From Gammaproteobacteria bacterium (GTDB taxonomy: Bacteria; Pseudomonadota; Gammaproteobacteria; Pseudomonadales; Pseudohongiellaceae), in NCBI GenBank assembly GCA_029245905.1, contig JAQWOJ010000053.1, forward strand, positions 1 to 35,914: 35,914 nt of DNA. The letters are read 5' to 3'. Positions 17,528-27,622 of this stretch are shown piece after piece. Numbering within the stretch: the stretch's first letter is position 1; every line of letters starts with the position of its first letter. The position numbers and the translations under genes are program-made. Below the pieces are notes generated by a model that was not told where the DNA came from, did not search any database, and worked only from the letters and a program-made list of their open reading frames with translations.

Positions 17528-18729
17528 GGTCTACCTCCTCTAGTCCCACTATTTAATCGAGACCTATCTACTGCACCAGAATTCGATGGCCCCGGAAGAT
17601 AAGGTGCGATTTCATTTGCAATATCACGCCACTCCTGAGCTGAGCGGCTACCCGAACTGATTGAGCTAGCGTTCTGTTCAAGCATTTTATCAAGAGGCAG
17701 GTAAAGCATGTTATTGCCCCCCTCAACGTCTATCATTATTTTACTACTTGCTGTCATTACGTCCTGCAATGAATCGATGTACATACGCTGCCGCGTAACC
17801 TCTGGCGCCTTTGAGTACTCGGTCAATAGTTGGTCAAACCTTGATGCGTCTCCATCCGCCACGGCAATTACTTGCTCTCTATATGCATTCGCTTCTTCCA
17901 TTTGACGCTGCGCTTGACCCCTTGCTTCTGGTATTACTCTGTTTGCATATTGCTGCGCCTGGTTCTGTGCTCGTTGTTCATCTTCTCTGGCCCTTATTAC
18001 ATCATCAAAAGCAGCTCGAACAGCATCTGGTGGTTGCGCTTGAACCACGTTCACCTGGCTAACAAGTATCCCTGTGTTATAAACGTTCATGTAATTTTGG
18101 AGGCGATCTTCAACATCGGCAGCGACTCGATCTCGACCGTTTGTCAAAATTTGCTCCATAGTGTTCCCACCCACCACATGACGTATAGCAGACTCGGCAG
18201 AGTTATCTAGGCTGCGCTCCGGATTTTGTACCGCAATCACATATTTAACCGGATCCTGGATCAAATACTGAACCGTCACATCAATATCAATGATGTTTTC
18301 ATCCGTTGTTAACATAGCTCTATTTTCATAAGTTTTAGCGTTCAACTCGGAAACGTTTACTAGACTCACTTCGTCTACTAATGGTGGATTCCAGTGCAAC
18401 CCTGGCTGCACGGTATTATCGAGTACTTCACCAAAACGCAAGACAACACCCCTTTCAGCCTCATCGACGATATAGACTCCCAAGAAGCCCCACGCTACCA
18501 GTGCTAAGGCTACTACTCCAGCCAAAAGACCTCCGGACAATCCTCCCTTTGACGACCCACCAGATCCTCCGCTAGAACCCGAGCGGGACCCACCGAAAAG
18601 GCCATTCAATTTCTTAGAGAGATTTCTAATTACTTCGTCTATGTCAGGCGGCCCCTGGTCGCTACCGCGACGACCACCACCCCATGGATCGTTGTCGTTA
18701 CCGTTATTTCCAGGTTCATTCCAAGCCAT
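17524..18729 (-). CDS. hflK: HflK, SPFH-domain modulator of FtsH
   Basis: A 401-residue partner of HflC. The start is the ATG complementing 18727-18729, giving the canonical MAWNEPGNNGNDNDPWGGG with a GGAG ribosome site; the upstream in-frame extension of 13 codons is not conserved. A glycine- and serine-rich N-terminus leads to one membrane helix near residues 80-97. The SPFH domain follows (EAERGVVLRFGEV, GLHWNPPLVDEV), then a helical region with ARGQAQRQMEEANAYREQV. It acts in the periplasm to modulate FtsH. It lies about 100 bp after hflX and overlaps hflC by 4 bp. Confidence 0.96.
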   Translation of the reverse strand: MAWNEPGNNGNDNDPWGGGRRGSDQGPPDIDEVIRNLSKKLNGLFGGSRSGSSGGSGGSSKGGLSGGLLAGVVALALVAWGFLGVYIVDEAERGVVLRFGEVLDNTVQPGLHWNPPLVDEVSLVNVSELNAKTYENRAMLTTDENIIDIDVTVQYLIQDPVKYVIAVQNPERSLDNSAESAIRHVVGGNTMEQILTNGRDRVAADVEDRLQNYMNVYNTGILVSQVNVVQAQPPDAVRAAFDDVIRAREDEQRAQNQAQQYANRVIPEARGQAQRQMEEANAYREQVIAVADGDASRFDQLLTEYSKAPEVTRQRMYIDSLQDVMTASSKIMIDVEGGNNMLYLPLDKMLEQNASSISSGSRSAQEWRDIANEIAPYLPGPSNSGAVDRSRLNSGTRGGRP

Positions 18730-18831
18730 TGTTTTCTCCATAGCCTCAAAAAGAGACACAAAATTCATTTTAGCTAATATTAGTGAATTAACACAGTTTT
18801 TTAAAAGGTTATAGACCCAAACATCGCCTTA

Positions 18832-20169
18832 TTAGCCGGTAAGGGCCTCACCCACTTCTAAGCTTTCAGCGTTTTTACTTGACACGACTAAAGAGACAGC
18901 TTCAATTACCGCTCCCTGCCGAGTCAGCCTCTCTAGTTCGGCGTCTGGTAAACGTACTCTCAGATGATAATAACCTTCCTCATCGATATGTTCTTCCTCA
19001 ACGAATCCCTTAGAAAATATTTGGCTGCGTAAGCGAGTTAAATTTGGCGCTAACCGGATTTTCTCCGAGACTACTGAGCCCGCAAGAATTTCAGCAATCG
19101 CTTTTCTCAGAAGATCAATACCTGCGCCTTCGGCGGCCGATATCCAAACCTTTGAGGGCTTATCGAATTTATCGCGCTCTATCTTGGGCTCAAAATCACC
19201 AAGCAAATCTATCTTGTTGAACACCTGTAATTGGGGAATAGCATGAGCATCGATCTCAGTTAAAACGCTGTTTACGTTGTCTATAAATTTATCTTTCTCT
19301 TCATTAGAATAATCGATTACGTGCAACAAAAGACTTGCAGAGGCGGTTTCTTCTAGAGTCGCACGAAAAGCCTCTACCAATTGATGGGGTAGCCTGCTTA
19401 TGAAGCCGACAGTGTCAGCTAAAATTGCAGATCCATAATTCGGCAGTTCAATCCGCCTCAAAGTAGAGTCAAGTGTAGCAAACAGCTGATCAGCAACAAA
19501 AGTTGACGCATTCGTAAGCTCGTTAAAAAGCGTGGACTTGCCGGCATTGGTGTAGCCCACGATTGATATCGTGGGAATCTCAGCACGAGACCGCGACCGT
19601 CTTCCTTGATTTCTTTGACTTCGGACCTTAGCCAGCCCTTTATTAAGGGCCTTTATTCTAACCCCGATCATTCTTTGGTCCAGCTCTAATTGTTTCTCTC
19701 CAGCACCTCGCAAACCGATCCCACCTTTCTGCCTATCTAAGTGTGTCCAGCCTCGCTTCAATCGTGAGCTCAAGTGCTTTAATTGAGCGAGCTCAACTTG
19801 CAACTTGCCCTCATGACTTCTGGCCCTTTGCGCAAAAATATCTAAGATCAGCCCAGTTCGATCAAGAACTCTGCACCGAAGAGCCTTTTCAAGGTTCCTT
19901 TCTTGGCTTGGGCTAAGTGTGTGGTTAAAGAGCACCACTTGCGCACCATGAGATTTGACAGCCGCGGCAATTTCTTCAAGCTTGCCAGCCCCTACGAAAT
20001 AAGTTGGTGAGGGTTGTTTGCGAGACCCACTTATGAACTCTACCGACAACGCGCCTGCGGACGACGCAAGCTCTTCGAATTCGTTTGGATCCTCCCTTAC
20101 AGAATCAGAATCGATCGCAATATTAACGAGTATGGTAACTTCGCCAGAATCCGGCCTCTCAAAAAACAA
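18832..20169 (-). CDS. hflX: HflX, ribosome-splitting GTPase
   Basis: A 445-residue GTPase that splits or rescues stalled 70S ribosomes, notably under heat stress. The N-terminal HflX domain has PSPTYFVGAGKLEEI and VLFNHTLSPSQERNLE, followed by the helical linker with RTGLILDIFAQRARSHEGK. The G domain contains IVGYTNAGKSTLFNELT (G1), TLDSTLRRI and ADTVGFISRLPH (G3) and VFNKIDLL (G4). It starts at TTG with GAGGATA upstream. The MFFERPDSGE N-terminus matches the MFFER start of Pseudomonas HflX, supporting this non-ATG start. It is 32 bp after hfq. Confidence 0.96.
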   Translation of the reverse strand: MFFERPDSGEVTILVNIAIDSDSVREDPNEFEELASSAGALSVEFISGSRKQPSPTYFVGAGKLEEIAAAVKSHGAQVVLFNHTLSPSQERNLEKALRCRVLDRTGLILDIFAQRARSHEGKLQVELAQLKHLSSRLKRGWTHLDRQKGGIGLRGAGEKQLELDQRMIGVRIKALNKGLAKVRSQRNQGRRSRSRAEIPTISIVGYTNAGKSTLFNELTNASTFVADQLFATLDSTLRRIELPNYGSAILADTVGFISRLPHQLVEAFRATLEETASASLLLHVIDYSNEEKDKFIDNVNSVLTEIDAHAIPQLQVFNKIDLLGDFEPKIERDKFDKPSKVWISAAEGAGIDLLRKAIAEILAGSVVSEKIRLAPNLTRLRSQIFSKGFVEEEHIDEEGYYHLRVRLPDAELERLTRQGAVIEAVSLVVSSKNAESLEVGEALTG

Positions 20170-20201
20170 ATAATATCCTCAGTATTTAAGCCAAATTACC
20201 C

Positions 20202-20486
20202 TTAGGCGCCGGCTACCGCGTCGCTCTCTTCGTCAACCTCTATTGATTCAAGTACTTCCGATTGGCCCGGGTTTGGTACTTTCACCATTCTCGCAGGAAC
20301 AACAGTAGAGATAGCATGTTTATACACCATTTGACTAACCGCATTTCTCAACAAAATCACGAACTGGTCAAAGGACTCTATCTGGCCTTGTAACTTAATT
20401 CCACTAACCAAGTAAATCGACACCGGCACCCGTTCTTTCCGACAAGCATTAAGGAACGGGTCTTGTAGCGTATGTCCTTTGGACAT
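20202..20486 (-). CDS. hfq: RNA chaperone Hfq
   Basis: A 94-residue Sm-like hexameric protein that pairs small RNAs with mRNAs. The start [20 protein letters not shown], the Sm1 segment [20 protein letters not shown] and the Sm2 segment with YKHAIST and VVPAR are canonical. Proximal-face Gln8, Phe42-type and Lys-His residues are present. The C-terminal tail (VPNPGQ onward) is acidic, ending around [11 protein letters not shown], as in species where the tail gates RNA release. Position between miaA and hflX is the conserved one. A GAGAAGA ribosome site precedes the ATG. Confidence 0.98.
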   Translation of the reverse strand: MSKGHTLQDPFLNACRKERVPVSIYLVSGIKLQGQIESFDQFVILLRNAVSQMVYKHAISTVVPARMVKVPNPGQSEVLESIEVDEESDAVAGA

Positions 20487-20580
20487 TTATCTTCTCCTAA
20501 AAAATTTCACATCGTCTTTATCAACGAACATCAGTAGGTAGCAGATTTAAGGCTCTCTAACATCTCATTTTACTACCATG

Positions 20581-21552
20581 TCACTCATATAATGAGGTGG
20601 TTTCGACGTAATTCAAGATGTAATCAATAGATTTGGCCGACGTATTCCTTACTGTCTTCAAATTTTCCCATCTACGGAGCCAAGTCAGTTGGCGCTTAGC
20701 CAATTGTCTAGTAGCCGCTAAACTCTGTTCCACCATCTGTTTATACGTTATCTCATCAGACAAGTGTCTCCAAATTTGCTTATATCCTACTGATTTTATT
20801 GCTGGCAAACCTTCGTGTAGCTCTTCTCGATCATAAAGAGCTCCAACTTCATCTACAAAACCCATCTCTAACATCTTATTAAAACGCTCAGCTATCCTGT
20901 TATGGAGTACGACCCTGTCATCGGGTTGGATTCCAAAAAAATGGAAATTATACGGTTCAACAAAATCAGCTTTTTCAGTATTAAAGTCGTCCTGCGAATG
21001 CAATTCAGTCAAGTTTTTACCGGAAATGAGAAAAACTTCCAGCGCCCTCTGTATTCTTTGGGGATCATTTGGATGAATCCGATCCGCCGACTCAGGGTCT
21101 ACCATTGCCAGCCACTTATGCACATGACCCCAACCCTGATTGAGTGCAATTTTATCGATTTGAGCTCTAATTCCATTATGCGCTTGGGGCATATCAGAAA
21201 GCCCTTCTCGAAGCACCTTAAAATAAAGCATCGTGCCACCGACCAACAAGGGGACCTTACCCGCGCAGATGATCGTAGAAATTTCATTTAAGGCGTCTCT
21301 GCGGAAATCAGCAGCGGAATAAACCTCACTTGGATCTCTAATATCTATGAGGCGGTGTGGCGTTAACTCAAGAATCTGTTTCTCTGGCTTAGCTGTCCCA
21401 ATATCCATTCCACGATAAATCTGGGCTGAATCAACGTTGATAATTTCAAAGGGATAACGATTCGCGAGCTCAATTACCATCTCTGTCTTACCAGAGGCGG
21501 TCGGACCCAACAAACAATAAATATCGAACTGAGAGCTAGAACTATTGACCAC
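20581..21552 (-). CDS. miaA: tRNA dimethylallyltransferase MiaA
   Basis: A 323-residue enzyme that transfers a dimethylallyl group to N6 of A37 in tRNAs reading UNN codons. It has the P-loop GPTASGKTE, followed by [37 protein letters not shown], and [20 protein letters not shown]. The catalytic Asp-Ser pair is in the DSAQIY segment. The C-terminal [12 protein letters not shown] is typical. It starts with GTG 11 bp before the end of mutL, without its own clear ribosome site, so it is probably coupled to mutL translation. hfq follows after 94 bp. Confidence 0.97.
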   Translation of the reverse strand: MVNSSSSQFDIYCLLGPTASGKTEMVIELANRYPFEIINVDSAQIYRGMDIGTAKPEKQILELTPHRLIDIRDPSEVYSAADFRRDALNEISTIICAGKVPLLVGGTMLYFKVLREGLSDMPQAHNGIRAQIDKIALNQGWGHVHKWLAMVDPESADRIHPNDPQRIQRALEVFLISGKNLTELHSQDDFNTEKADFVEPYNFHFFGIQPDDRVVLHNRIAERFNKMLEMGFVDEVGALYDREELHEGLPAIKSVGYKQIWRHLSDEITYKQMVEQSLAATRQLAKRQLTWLRRWENLKTVRNTSAKSIDYILNYVETTSLYE

Positions 21553-23347
21553 GAAGAAAAAGTTTATCTAATTCATCTAGAGACTGGAATATCCATGTTG
21601 GACGCCCATGATTGCATTGTCCACTTCTTTCTGTCGATTCCATATCACGAAGTAAAGCATTCATTTCAGGAAGGCTAAGTTGTCTATTGGCTCTAACTGA
21701 TCCATAGCAAGCCATCTTTGACAAAAGCTCGTCCTGATGTGACTGAATTCTATCGCTAACTCCATATTCCAAAAAATCAGATAACACATCTCTTATCATC
21801 TGCTCGATATTGGAATCTTTTAGCAAAGAAGGGATTTGTCTAACAACAATGCCCTCATCGGAAATGCGTTGTAATTCTATTCCTAAATCTGCAAGAAGCT
21901 CCGCTTTCTCCTCCGCGCAATCGGCTTCCTGCTTGCTGATTACTAACGATAAGGGAACTAAAAGTGGCTGCATTTTTAATCCTTCGCTCCGGGAAGCTAT
22001 TTTGAGACGCTCATAGGTTATTCGCTCATGTGCCGCATGCATATCGACAACAATTAGCCCTTGTTTATTTTCCGCCAAAATAAAAATACCGTGGAGTTGA
22101 GCTATAGCATATCCAAGCGGCGGAATGGATTCGTCCTTTTTGCCTATCGAAGGAACGCTAGCAGATTGGCTCCCTCCAAATCGGTAATTTTTAGAACCAT
22201 GATAAGTATGCAAGAAATCAGGTGATTTATTCAGGGATAAGTGATTTTGATCTGGGAAATTGTTCTCACATCTATTTTCTGCGACTGCTTCATTGCTGGA
22301 GCTATCCAGCGCCGCAGTATTAAACTCATTCATTCGATCTGATGGAGCCAATTTGGCCAAAGCCTTGTGCAATGAACTAAAAAGAAAATCATGAATGAAA
22401 CGACTATCTCTAAAACGCACTTCATGCTTCGTCGGATGCACATTAACATCGACTAAGCTTGGTTCGAGTTCTAGGTAGAGGATATAAGCAGGATGCCGAC
22501 CATGAAATAGCACATCTCGATATGCTTGCTTTACTGCATGTGTAACGAGCTTATCCCTCACCACCCTCCCGTTTACATAAAAATACTGACGATCAGCTTG
22601 GCCTCTAGAAAAAGTAGGTAACCCCACCCAACCCCAGAGCTTTAAACCCGCCCTTTCGGCATCAATTAAAACTGTGTTTTCAGTAAAATTAGGACCACAT
22701 ACCAACCCTACCCTTCTTTTCTTCTCTGCGTCAGATATAGCCGGCAATAGATTTTGCACTAACTTTTGATTGTGCTTTAGCGAAAAATGCACGCCAAATT
22801 GACTCAAAGCAAGTCGCTTTAAAATTTCATCTATTCTGGAAAATTCTGTTTTTTCCGTTTTGAGGAACTTTTTCCGCGCTGGCGTATTAAAAAACAGGTC
22901 TCGGACTTCGACGGTAGTGCCTATCAAATGAGCCATTGGCATTAGGCTAGGCTTCATATCCTGGCCCTCCGCCTCAACGGACCAACCATTATCACTTAAG
23001 TCAGATCTGGAAGTTAATGAAAGTCTAGACACAGAACTGATACTCGCTAACGCTTCGCCACGAAACCCTAGCGTCGAAATATTTTCCAAATCCTCAAGTT
23101 CCGAAATTTTGCTGGTTGCATGACGACGCAAGGCCAGCAAAAGATCATCCTTGGGGATCCCGCATCCATCATCTTGTACTTGCAATAATTTGACACCGCC
23201 TTGTTCTATATCGATATCAACCTTGCTTGCTCCTGCATCTAAACTATTTTCTAACAATTCTTTCACGATCGACGCAGGGCGCTCGACCACTTCGCCGGCT
23301 GCAATCTGGTTTGACAACCTGTGACTCAGCACTTTTATTTTTTTCAT
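21542..23347 (-). CDS. mutL: DNA mismatch repair protein MutL, endonuclease type
   Basis: A 601-residue protein with a GHKL ATPase domain: [11 protein letters not shown]-like [31 protein letters not shown] and [14 protein letters not shown] linker follows (about residues 335-410) and then a C-terminal dimerisation domain. The C-terminal domain carries [14 protein letters not shown], the DxHA(x)2E(x)4E metal-binding motif of MutL nucleases, plus ACYGSVRAN and CNHGRPTW. This predicts nicking activity and mismatch repair without MutH, as described for Pseudomonas. The start [11 protein letters not shown] aligns best with the family; an upstream in-frame GTG would add five residues. No strong ribosome site is visible. 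Confidence 0.96.
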   Translation of the reverse strand: MKKIKVLSHRLSNQIAAGEVVERPASIVKELLENSLDAGASKVDIDIEQGGVKLLQVQDDGCGIPKDDLLLALRRHATSKISELEDLENISTLGFRGEALASISSVSRLSLTSRSDLSDNGWSVEAEGQDMKPSLMPMAHLIGTTVEVRDLFFNTPARKKFLKTEKTEFSRIDEILKRLALSQFGVHFSLKHNQKLVQNLLPAISDAEKKRRVGLVCGPNFTENTVLIDAERAGLKLWGWVGLPTFSRGQADRQYFYVNGRVVRDKLVTHAVKQAYRDVLFHGRHPAYILYLELEPSLVDVNVHPTKHEVRFRDSRFIHDFLFSSLHKALAKLAPSDRMNEFNTAALDSSSNEAVAENRCENNFPDQNHLSLNKSPDFLHTYHGSKNYRFGGSQSASVPSIGKKDESIPPLGYAIAQLHGIFILAENKQGLIVVDMHAAHERITYERLKIASRSEGLKMQPLLVPLSLVISKQEADCAEEKAELLADLGIELQRISDEGIVVRQIPSLLKDSNIEQMIRDVLSDFLEYGVSDRIQSHQDELLSKMACYGSVRANRQLSLPEMNALLRDMESTERSGQCNHGRPTWIFQSLDELDKLFLRGQ

Positions 23348-23442
23348 GGGACCGTTTAGCACTATAAAGATTCTAGCATTGTAGCACTATCTGTTCGGAA
23401 TCCTAATGTGAGATGGTCGGGTAAACTAAGTATTAACTGGAT

Positions 23443-24960
23443 TTATTGGGGGGGAATTTTCAGCACCTGGCCAATCAAAATACGATCACCCGACAGATTA
23501 TTTATAGCACTTAATTTGGTAACGCTAACCGCATAACGCGATGCTATTTCTGATAACGTCTCACCACTGCGAATAGTATGCTCAGAAATTCTAATGCTTG
23601 TTTTACCCTGCAGCTTAAGTACCTGACCGATCTGAATAACATCCGAAGAAATTCCGTTGAGTGATTTAAGGCTCGCAACCGACATACCATATCCACTAGC
23701 AATTTCCGATAAACTATCTCCACTCTTTACAGTATATGTACCCCCTGTAATCCCATTTTTTTTCTGCCAAGCAACGAGAGTCCCCTCAGGTGGGGCTTTA
23801 TAAAAATAATTCATTATCCCTTGGGCGATGGCTTGAGCCATGGTTTTTTGAAAACTCGGAGAATTCAAGCGCTTTGCTTCTTCAGGGTTAGTTAAATATC
23901 CTGTCTCTATAAGTATCGAAGGTATGTCTGGAGAATTCAGAACTTGAAACGAAGCTTGCTGAACTTTATCTCGACGGAGTCGCGTCACAACATCAAGCGA
24001 CTCAAGAATACTAGTCCCCGCACTTAAGCTTTGCTCCATACTCCATGACATTTGCAATGAGACTAATGTTAGCGCGACATCATCATCAAACGAGTCAATG
24101 GACAAGTCACCACCCACTCCTCCCAACAAGTCCGATCCATTTTCTTTTTCCGCAACGCGTCGAGCGTTTTCTCGGTCTGCTCGATCACCTGAGAGAGCAT
24201 AAATAGTAACGCCGTTTGCACGATCACTGCGATACCAATCCGCATGAATCGCAACGAACAGGTCTGCTCTCTGATCGCGAGCGATCTGTGGGCGGCGTCG
24301 CAGCTCAACATAATAATCACTGTCTCGGATCATAACCGTTCGGTATCCAGGAATAGCGTTTAACTGGTCGCGCAAATTTTTGGAAATAGCCAGAGTCACG
24401 TTTTTTTCCTTTATGCGACCGTCATATCCAATGCTGCCTGGATCCTCCCCACCATGGCCAGCGGATATAGCTATGACCAGCTCTCTACGATCATCGAGCG
24501 CTGCAGGTACTATCGGACTTTCGATTGTTACGGGGTTAATGCTACCAGTCTCGGCATCATATAAATCGACGACCAAACGATTCCCCAGTTCATCGCTTGG
24601 CTCAAGCGTAAACGCGGCAGGCTTAATTTTGGCATTGAGGTCGATAACAATTCTCATGTTGGTGTTATCCCGAATACCGCTCCTGATGCGTTTAATTGGG
24701 GTATCAGCCAACACAACGTCCGATAAATCATCTTTTAATTCAGAATTAGCAATATCAATTACTACCCGATGAGGATTGTCTAAAGCGAATAATTCATAAG
24801 ACGCAGGATCGCTAAGATCAAACACTAACCGAGTATGGTCAGGAGCCCGCCACAATCGAACATCATCTATACTGGCGGCTGAGGAGATTATTGCCACTGA
24901 TAACAACAGGCCAAATACAATTAACCGCACTATCTTTCTGAATTTTGTGCAATATTTCAT
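23443..24960 (-). CDS. amiB: N-acetylmuramoyl-L-alanine amidase AmiB with LysM repeats
   Basis: A 505-residue periplasmic amidase that cleaves the lactyl-amide bond of peptidoglycan at division. The signal peptide spans residues 1 to about 29 (cut near SSAAS). An AMIN domain follows (about 30-130) with DHTRLVFDLSDPASYELF. The Amidase_3 domain (about 160-390) has zinc ligands in ISAGHGGEDPG, KEKNV and AIHADW and the catalytic Glu in SILIETGYLTN. Two LysM repeats end the protein (TYTVKSGDSLSEIASGYG and HTIRSGETLSEIASRYA). In this position the gene is usually amiB. Activation by an EnvC-type partner is expected from the family. Confidence 0.96.
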   Translation of the reverse strand: MKYCTKFRKIVRLIVFGLLLSVAIISSAASIDDVRLWRAPDHTRLVFDLSDPASYELFALDNPHRVVIDIANSELKDDLSDVVLADTPIKRIRSGIRDNTNMRIVIDLNAKIKPAAFTLEPSDELGNRLVVDLYDAETGSINPVTIESPIVPAALDDRRELVIAISAGHGGEDPGSIGYDGRIKEKNVTLAISKNLRDQLNAIPGYRTVMIRDSDYYVELRRRPQIARDQRADLFVAIHADWYRSDRANGVTIYALSGDRADRENARRVAEKENGSDLLGGVGGDLSIDSFDDDVALTLVSLQMSWSMEQSLSAGTSILESLDVVTRLRRDKVQQASFQVLNSPDIPSILIETGYLTNPEEAKRLNSPSFQKTMAQAIAQGIMNYFYKAPPEGTLVAWQKKNGITGGTYTVKSGDSLSEIASGYGMSVASLKSLNGISSDVIQIGQVLKLQGKTSIRISEHTIRSGETLSEIASRYAVSVTKLSAINNLSGDRILIGQVLKIPPQ

Positions 24961-25007
24961 CTTTTCCTATTGATCCCGGGTCCCACCTACCTCTATTCTT
25001 TTCGGCC

Positions 25008-25529
25008 TTACTTACACAATCTTGCGACAATCTCAGATCCTTTTTTTGTCAAATTGCGGCAACGCAAGAGTCGGCCGGTTCCTTTATCAACAACATTGAT
25101 CACCACATCTGCTTCCGGAATTGATTTCCCTCCGTTCTCCGCCCATTCAAATACGCATATATTTTCTGGAGAAAAATAATCCTCGACACCCAGGTATGCA
25201 ACTTCCTCGAGGTCATTTAAGCGATAAAGATCAAAGTGATAAATATTGCATCTATCAAACTCGTATGGCTCGACAATAGTATAAGTTGGGCTTTTTACTG
25301 CTCCATTGTAGCCATATCCCCTCATTACTCCCCGCGCAAGGGTCGTCTTTCCTGCGCCTAGCCCGCCCATCAAATAAATCACCGCGCCCATGGTTTTAAA
25401 ACCTTCATTTTCCGGTGGGTTCGGGGGCTTACCTGCAGTAAATTCATCTAAAAAAGTTGCTGCAGCCAAGTTTCGACCAAATCCTATAGTCGCTTCCTCG
25501 CTTTCCAAAAAAATCTCGAATTCATGCAT
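25008..25529 (-). CDS. tsaE: tRNA threonylcarbamoyladenosine ATPase subunit TsaE
   Basis: A 173-residue ATPase needed with TsaB, TsaC and TsaD to make t6A37 in tRNAs reading ANN codons. The P-loop is GGLGAGKTTLARG, followed by KSPTYTIVEPY, IYHFDLYRL and FEWAENGG, all typical of TsaE. The protein is a little longer than usual because of an insertion with GKPPNPPENEG before the P-loop. It begins 10 bp after nnr, so the two are very probably cotranscribed. Confidence 0.95.
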   Translation of the reverse strand: MHEFEIFLESEEATIGFGRNLAAATFLDEFTAGKPPNPPENEGFKTMGAVIYLMGGLGAGKTTLARGVMRGYGYNGAVKSPTYTIVEPYEFDRCNIYHFDLYRLNDLEEVAYLGVEDYFSPENICVFEWAENGGKSIPEADVVINVVDKGTGRLLRCRNLTKKGSEIVARLCK

Positions 25530-25539
25530 CGTTATTTCA

Positions 25540-27102
25540 TTATTTCAAGCAAGGATTAACTAGTTCGCGAAGATGAGGGAATAAATCTGATGCCAACAGA
25601 CCCCGTTCTCCTCCAAATTCTTTCGCTAGATCCCCCGCTTTTCCATGGATACATACGCCACAGTTTAACGCATCAAAAAGAGAAAAACCTTGTCCTAACA
25701 AACTAACAATAATGCCACTCAGAACATCACCCATTCCTGCGCTCGCCATGCCAGCATTTCCTTCCGAGCACAGACACATCGAATGAGAAACACCGATATT
25801 GCAAGTAAGACTGCCACTGCCCTTTAGCAAACATGCACCACCCCATTCCGTTGTTAATTTTCTTAAGGCCGCAAATCTATCATTTTGGACTTCTTCGATT
25901 GAACACCCCAAGAGTCTCGCGGCTTCGCCAACATGCGGAGTAAGAATCCAATTATTACATCGAGCCATCCTTTCTACATCCAATTCTTCGGAGAGCAAGT
26001 TTAATGCATCCGCATCAACTACTATTGGGATTGAAGACGCCTTGTTTAACGTTAAAACTAATTGGAGAAGTTTTTTAGACCAATCGCTTCTGCCGAGACC
26101 AGGACCTACTGCAATGGCAGTCGCTCGGGCGAGAACTGACTCAAGGTCCGCATCTTCGTCTTCTGTTCCAAAGATCATTAACTCAGGCCTCTTTGATAAA
26201 GCTGCTGATCTATGCTCACTGCGGGTGATCAAACTAACTAAACCGGATCCGCTGCGCAGTGCCGCCTCCGCCGCTAAAATTACTGCTCCTCCAAAACCAT
26301 GATCACCTCCGATAACAACAGCGTGACCATGATGTTTTTTATGAGAAGATTTCTTTCTTGGGGAAAGATGACTCTTGGTAAGATTAATGTCTATCCTTTG
26401 CGCTGATGGCGCGGGCGATAAATTGGACTCGAAAATCGAGTCAGGAAGGTCAAGCTTTTCAAAAAAAATACGCCCGCAATAGTCAAGACCTTCACCGGTA
26501 AGCAGCCCTTGCTTCATCCCTATGAAAGTGATTGTTATATCTGCCGCAACCGCCTGACTCGTTGGCTTCCCTGTATCTGCGTTTAAACCAGAGGGAACAT
26601 CTAAAGCCAATACTGGACAGCCCGCTGAATTTATACCTTCTATAGCGCGCCTATAATGTCCTGACACGGTTCGGCAAATTCCGGTTCCTAATAATGCGTC
26701 AATAATTATCGTGTCGAAGCCAACCTTCTTTCCAATCTCGCTTAAATTGGTAAAAGCCTGCATACTAACATCGTGAGAGCAGGCAAAATCATAGGCTAAT
26801 TTTGCATCCCCTTTCAAATCATTGCTCCTACATAACTGCAGGACCCGTACGTCTAATCCCTCTCTTTTGGCCAAACCGGCAATTATATAGCCGTCCCCAC
26901 CGTTGTTACCGCTGCCACAAAGAATCAAAATCTCGCAAGCTTTAGGCCACGCTTTCTTAGTTAATTTAAGGGCCGCTGCCCCAGCATTTTTCATTAATTG
27001 AAAACTGTTAATACCTTGCCTTTTACACGCTAGTTGCTCAAGTTTTTTTACTTGGGAAACGCTGTATAGATCATTTGGAAGTGGGGGCGTAGGAATGTTC
27101 AT
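25540..27102 (-). CDS. nnr: Bifunctional NAD(P)HX epimerase/dehydratase
   Basis: A 520-residue two-domain metabolite-repair enzyme. The N-terminal epimerase (about residues 10-225) has LCGSGNNGGDGYIIAGLA and IIDALLGTG; the C-terminal ADP-dependent dehydratase (about 250-510) has GDHGFGGAVILA, AVGPGLGR, LTPHVGEAARLLG, LLKGSGSL and GNAGMASAGMGDVLSG. Together they restore damaged, hydrated NADH and NADPH. The ribokinase-like C-terminal fold is clear from these motifs. The gene starts 17 bp after the MarR gene on the same strand. In Pseudomonas and E. coli the neighbour here is queG; it is not present in this window. Confidence 0.96.
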   Translation of the reverse strand: MNIPTPPLPNDLYSVSQVKKLEQLACKRQGINSFQLMKNAGAAALKLTKKAWPKACEILILCGSGNNGGDGYIIAGLAKREGLDVRVLQLCRSNDLKGDAKLAYDFACSHDVSMQAFTNLSEIGKKVGFDTIIIDALLGTGICRTVSGHYRRAIEGINSAGCPVLALDVPSGLNADTGKPTSQAVAADITITFIGMKQGLLTGEGLDYCGRIFFEKLDLPDSIFESNLSPAPSAQRIDINLTKSHLSPRKKSSHKKHHGHAVVIGGDHGFGGAVILAAEAALRSGSGLVSLITRSEHRSAALSKRPELMIFGTEDEDADLESVLARATAIAVGPGLGRSDWSKKLLQLVLTLNKASSIPIVVDADALNLLSEELDVERMARCNNWILTPHVGEAARLLGCSIEEVQNDRFAALRKLTTEWGGACLLKGSGSLTCNIGVSHSMCLCSEGNAGMASAGMGDVLSGIIVSLLGQGFSLFDALNCGVCIHGKAGDLAKEFGGERGLLASDLFPHLRELVNPCLK

Positions 27103-27119
27103 TGCAATAATAAATTTTC

Positions 27120-27557
27120 TTAATTAAATTTTTTAATCAACCTTCTAACGAGTCGAAGGCCAGTTTCTAATTCTTCGATAGGTATGTCCTCTGTCGCATC
27201 GATTGCCCAAGGGTCCTGAACTTCTCTAAGGGTGTTGTAGATTTCCTTTCCGTTTTCGCTAAGCAACACTAAGACGGATCGTTTATGGTTAGGGTTTTTC
27301 TGATATTCAAGCACTCCATCGTGCACCATCACGTCCGTTATCCGCTGAACCGCCTGTCTAGATTGACCCAGTACTCGGGCGATCCCTGGAACGGTTAAAC
27401 CATTATTTGATAACGCTATCGCACCGATAACTTTCCACCTAGCATGAGTGAGATTAAGTTCTTCAGTCATGACATCCCCCTCCGCAATTAGCAACCCATT
27501 TAAGCGAAGAACTGAGAGCACTAGATCAAGAAATAAAACCCTTTTTGAGGTATGCAT
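27120..27557 (-). CDS. MarR-family transcriptional regulator
   Basis: A 145-residue regulator. The winged helix-turn-helix covers about residues 35-105: LTHARWKVIGAIALSNNGLT, then PGIARVLGQSRQAVQRITDV as the recognition region and KNPNHKRSVLVLLSENGKE as the wing. Helices at both ends would form the dimer interface. It lies 17 bp upstream of nnr on the same strand and may be cotranscribed with it. A perfect inverted repeat 45 bp upstream of its start is a candidate operator. Ligand and targets beyond possible autoregulation cannot be inferred. Confidence 0.9.
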   Translation of the reverse strand: MHTSKRVLFLDLVLSVLRLNGLLIAEGDVMTEELNLTHARWKVIGAIALSNNGLTVPGIARVLGQSRQAVQRITDVMVHDGVLEYQKNPNHKRSVLVLLSENGKEIYNTLREVQDPWAIDATEDIPIEELETGLRLVRRLIKKFN

Positions 27558-27601
27558 ATAATGATTCCGTTGGTCTCTTGGATTGGCAGTATGTTGTCAG
27601 T

Positions 27602-27622
27602 TGATTGATTCAGAGTCAATCA
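27602..27622. promoter_or_regulatory. Candidate MarR operator (inverted repeat)
   Basis: TGATTGA (27602-27608) and TCAATCA (27616-27622) are perfect reverse complements around the 7-bp spacer TTCAGAG. The 21-bp size and the location 45 bp before the MarR start fit a MarR-dimer site. On the minus strand the right arm overlaps TTGACT, a possible -35 element, but no convincing -10 at normal spacing was found. Confidence 0.5.

Noticed and set aside
25799-26302. 167-codon plus-strand frame inside nnr
   Set aside because: Antisense to the dehydratase domain, whose motifs are intact; no ribosome site or domain seen.
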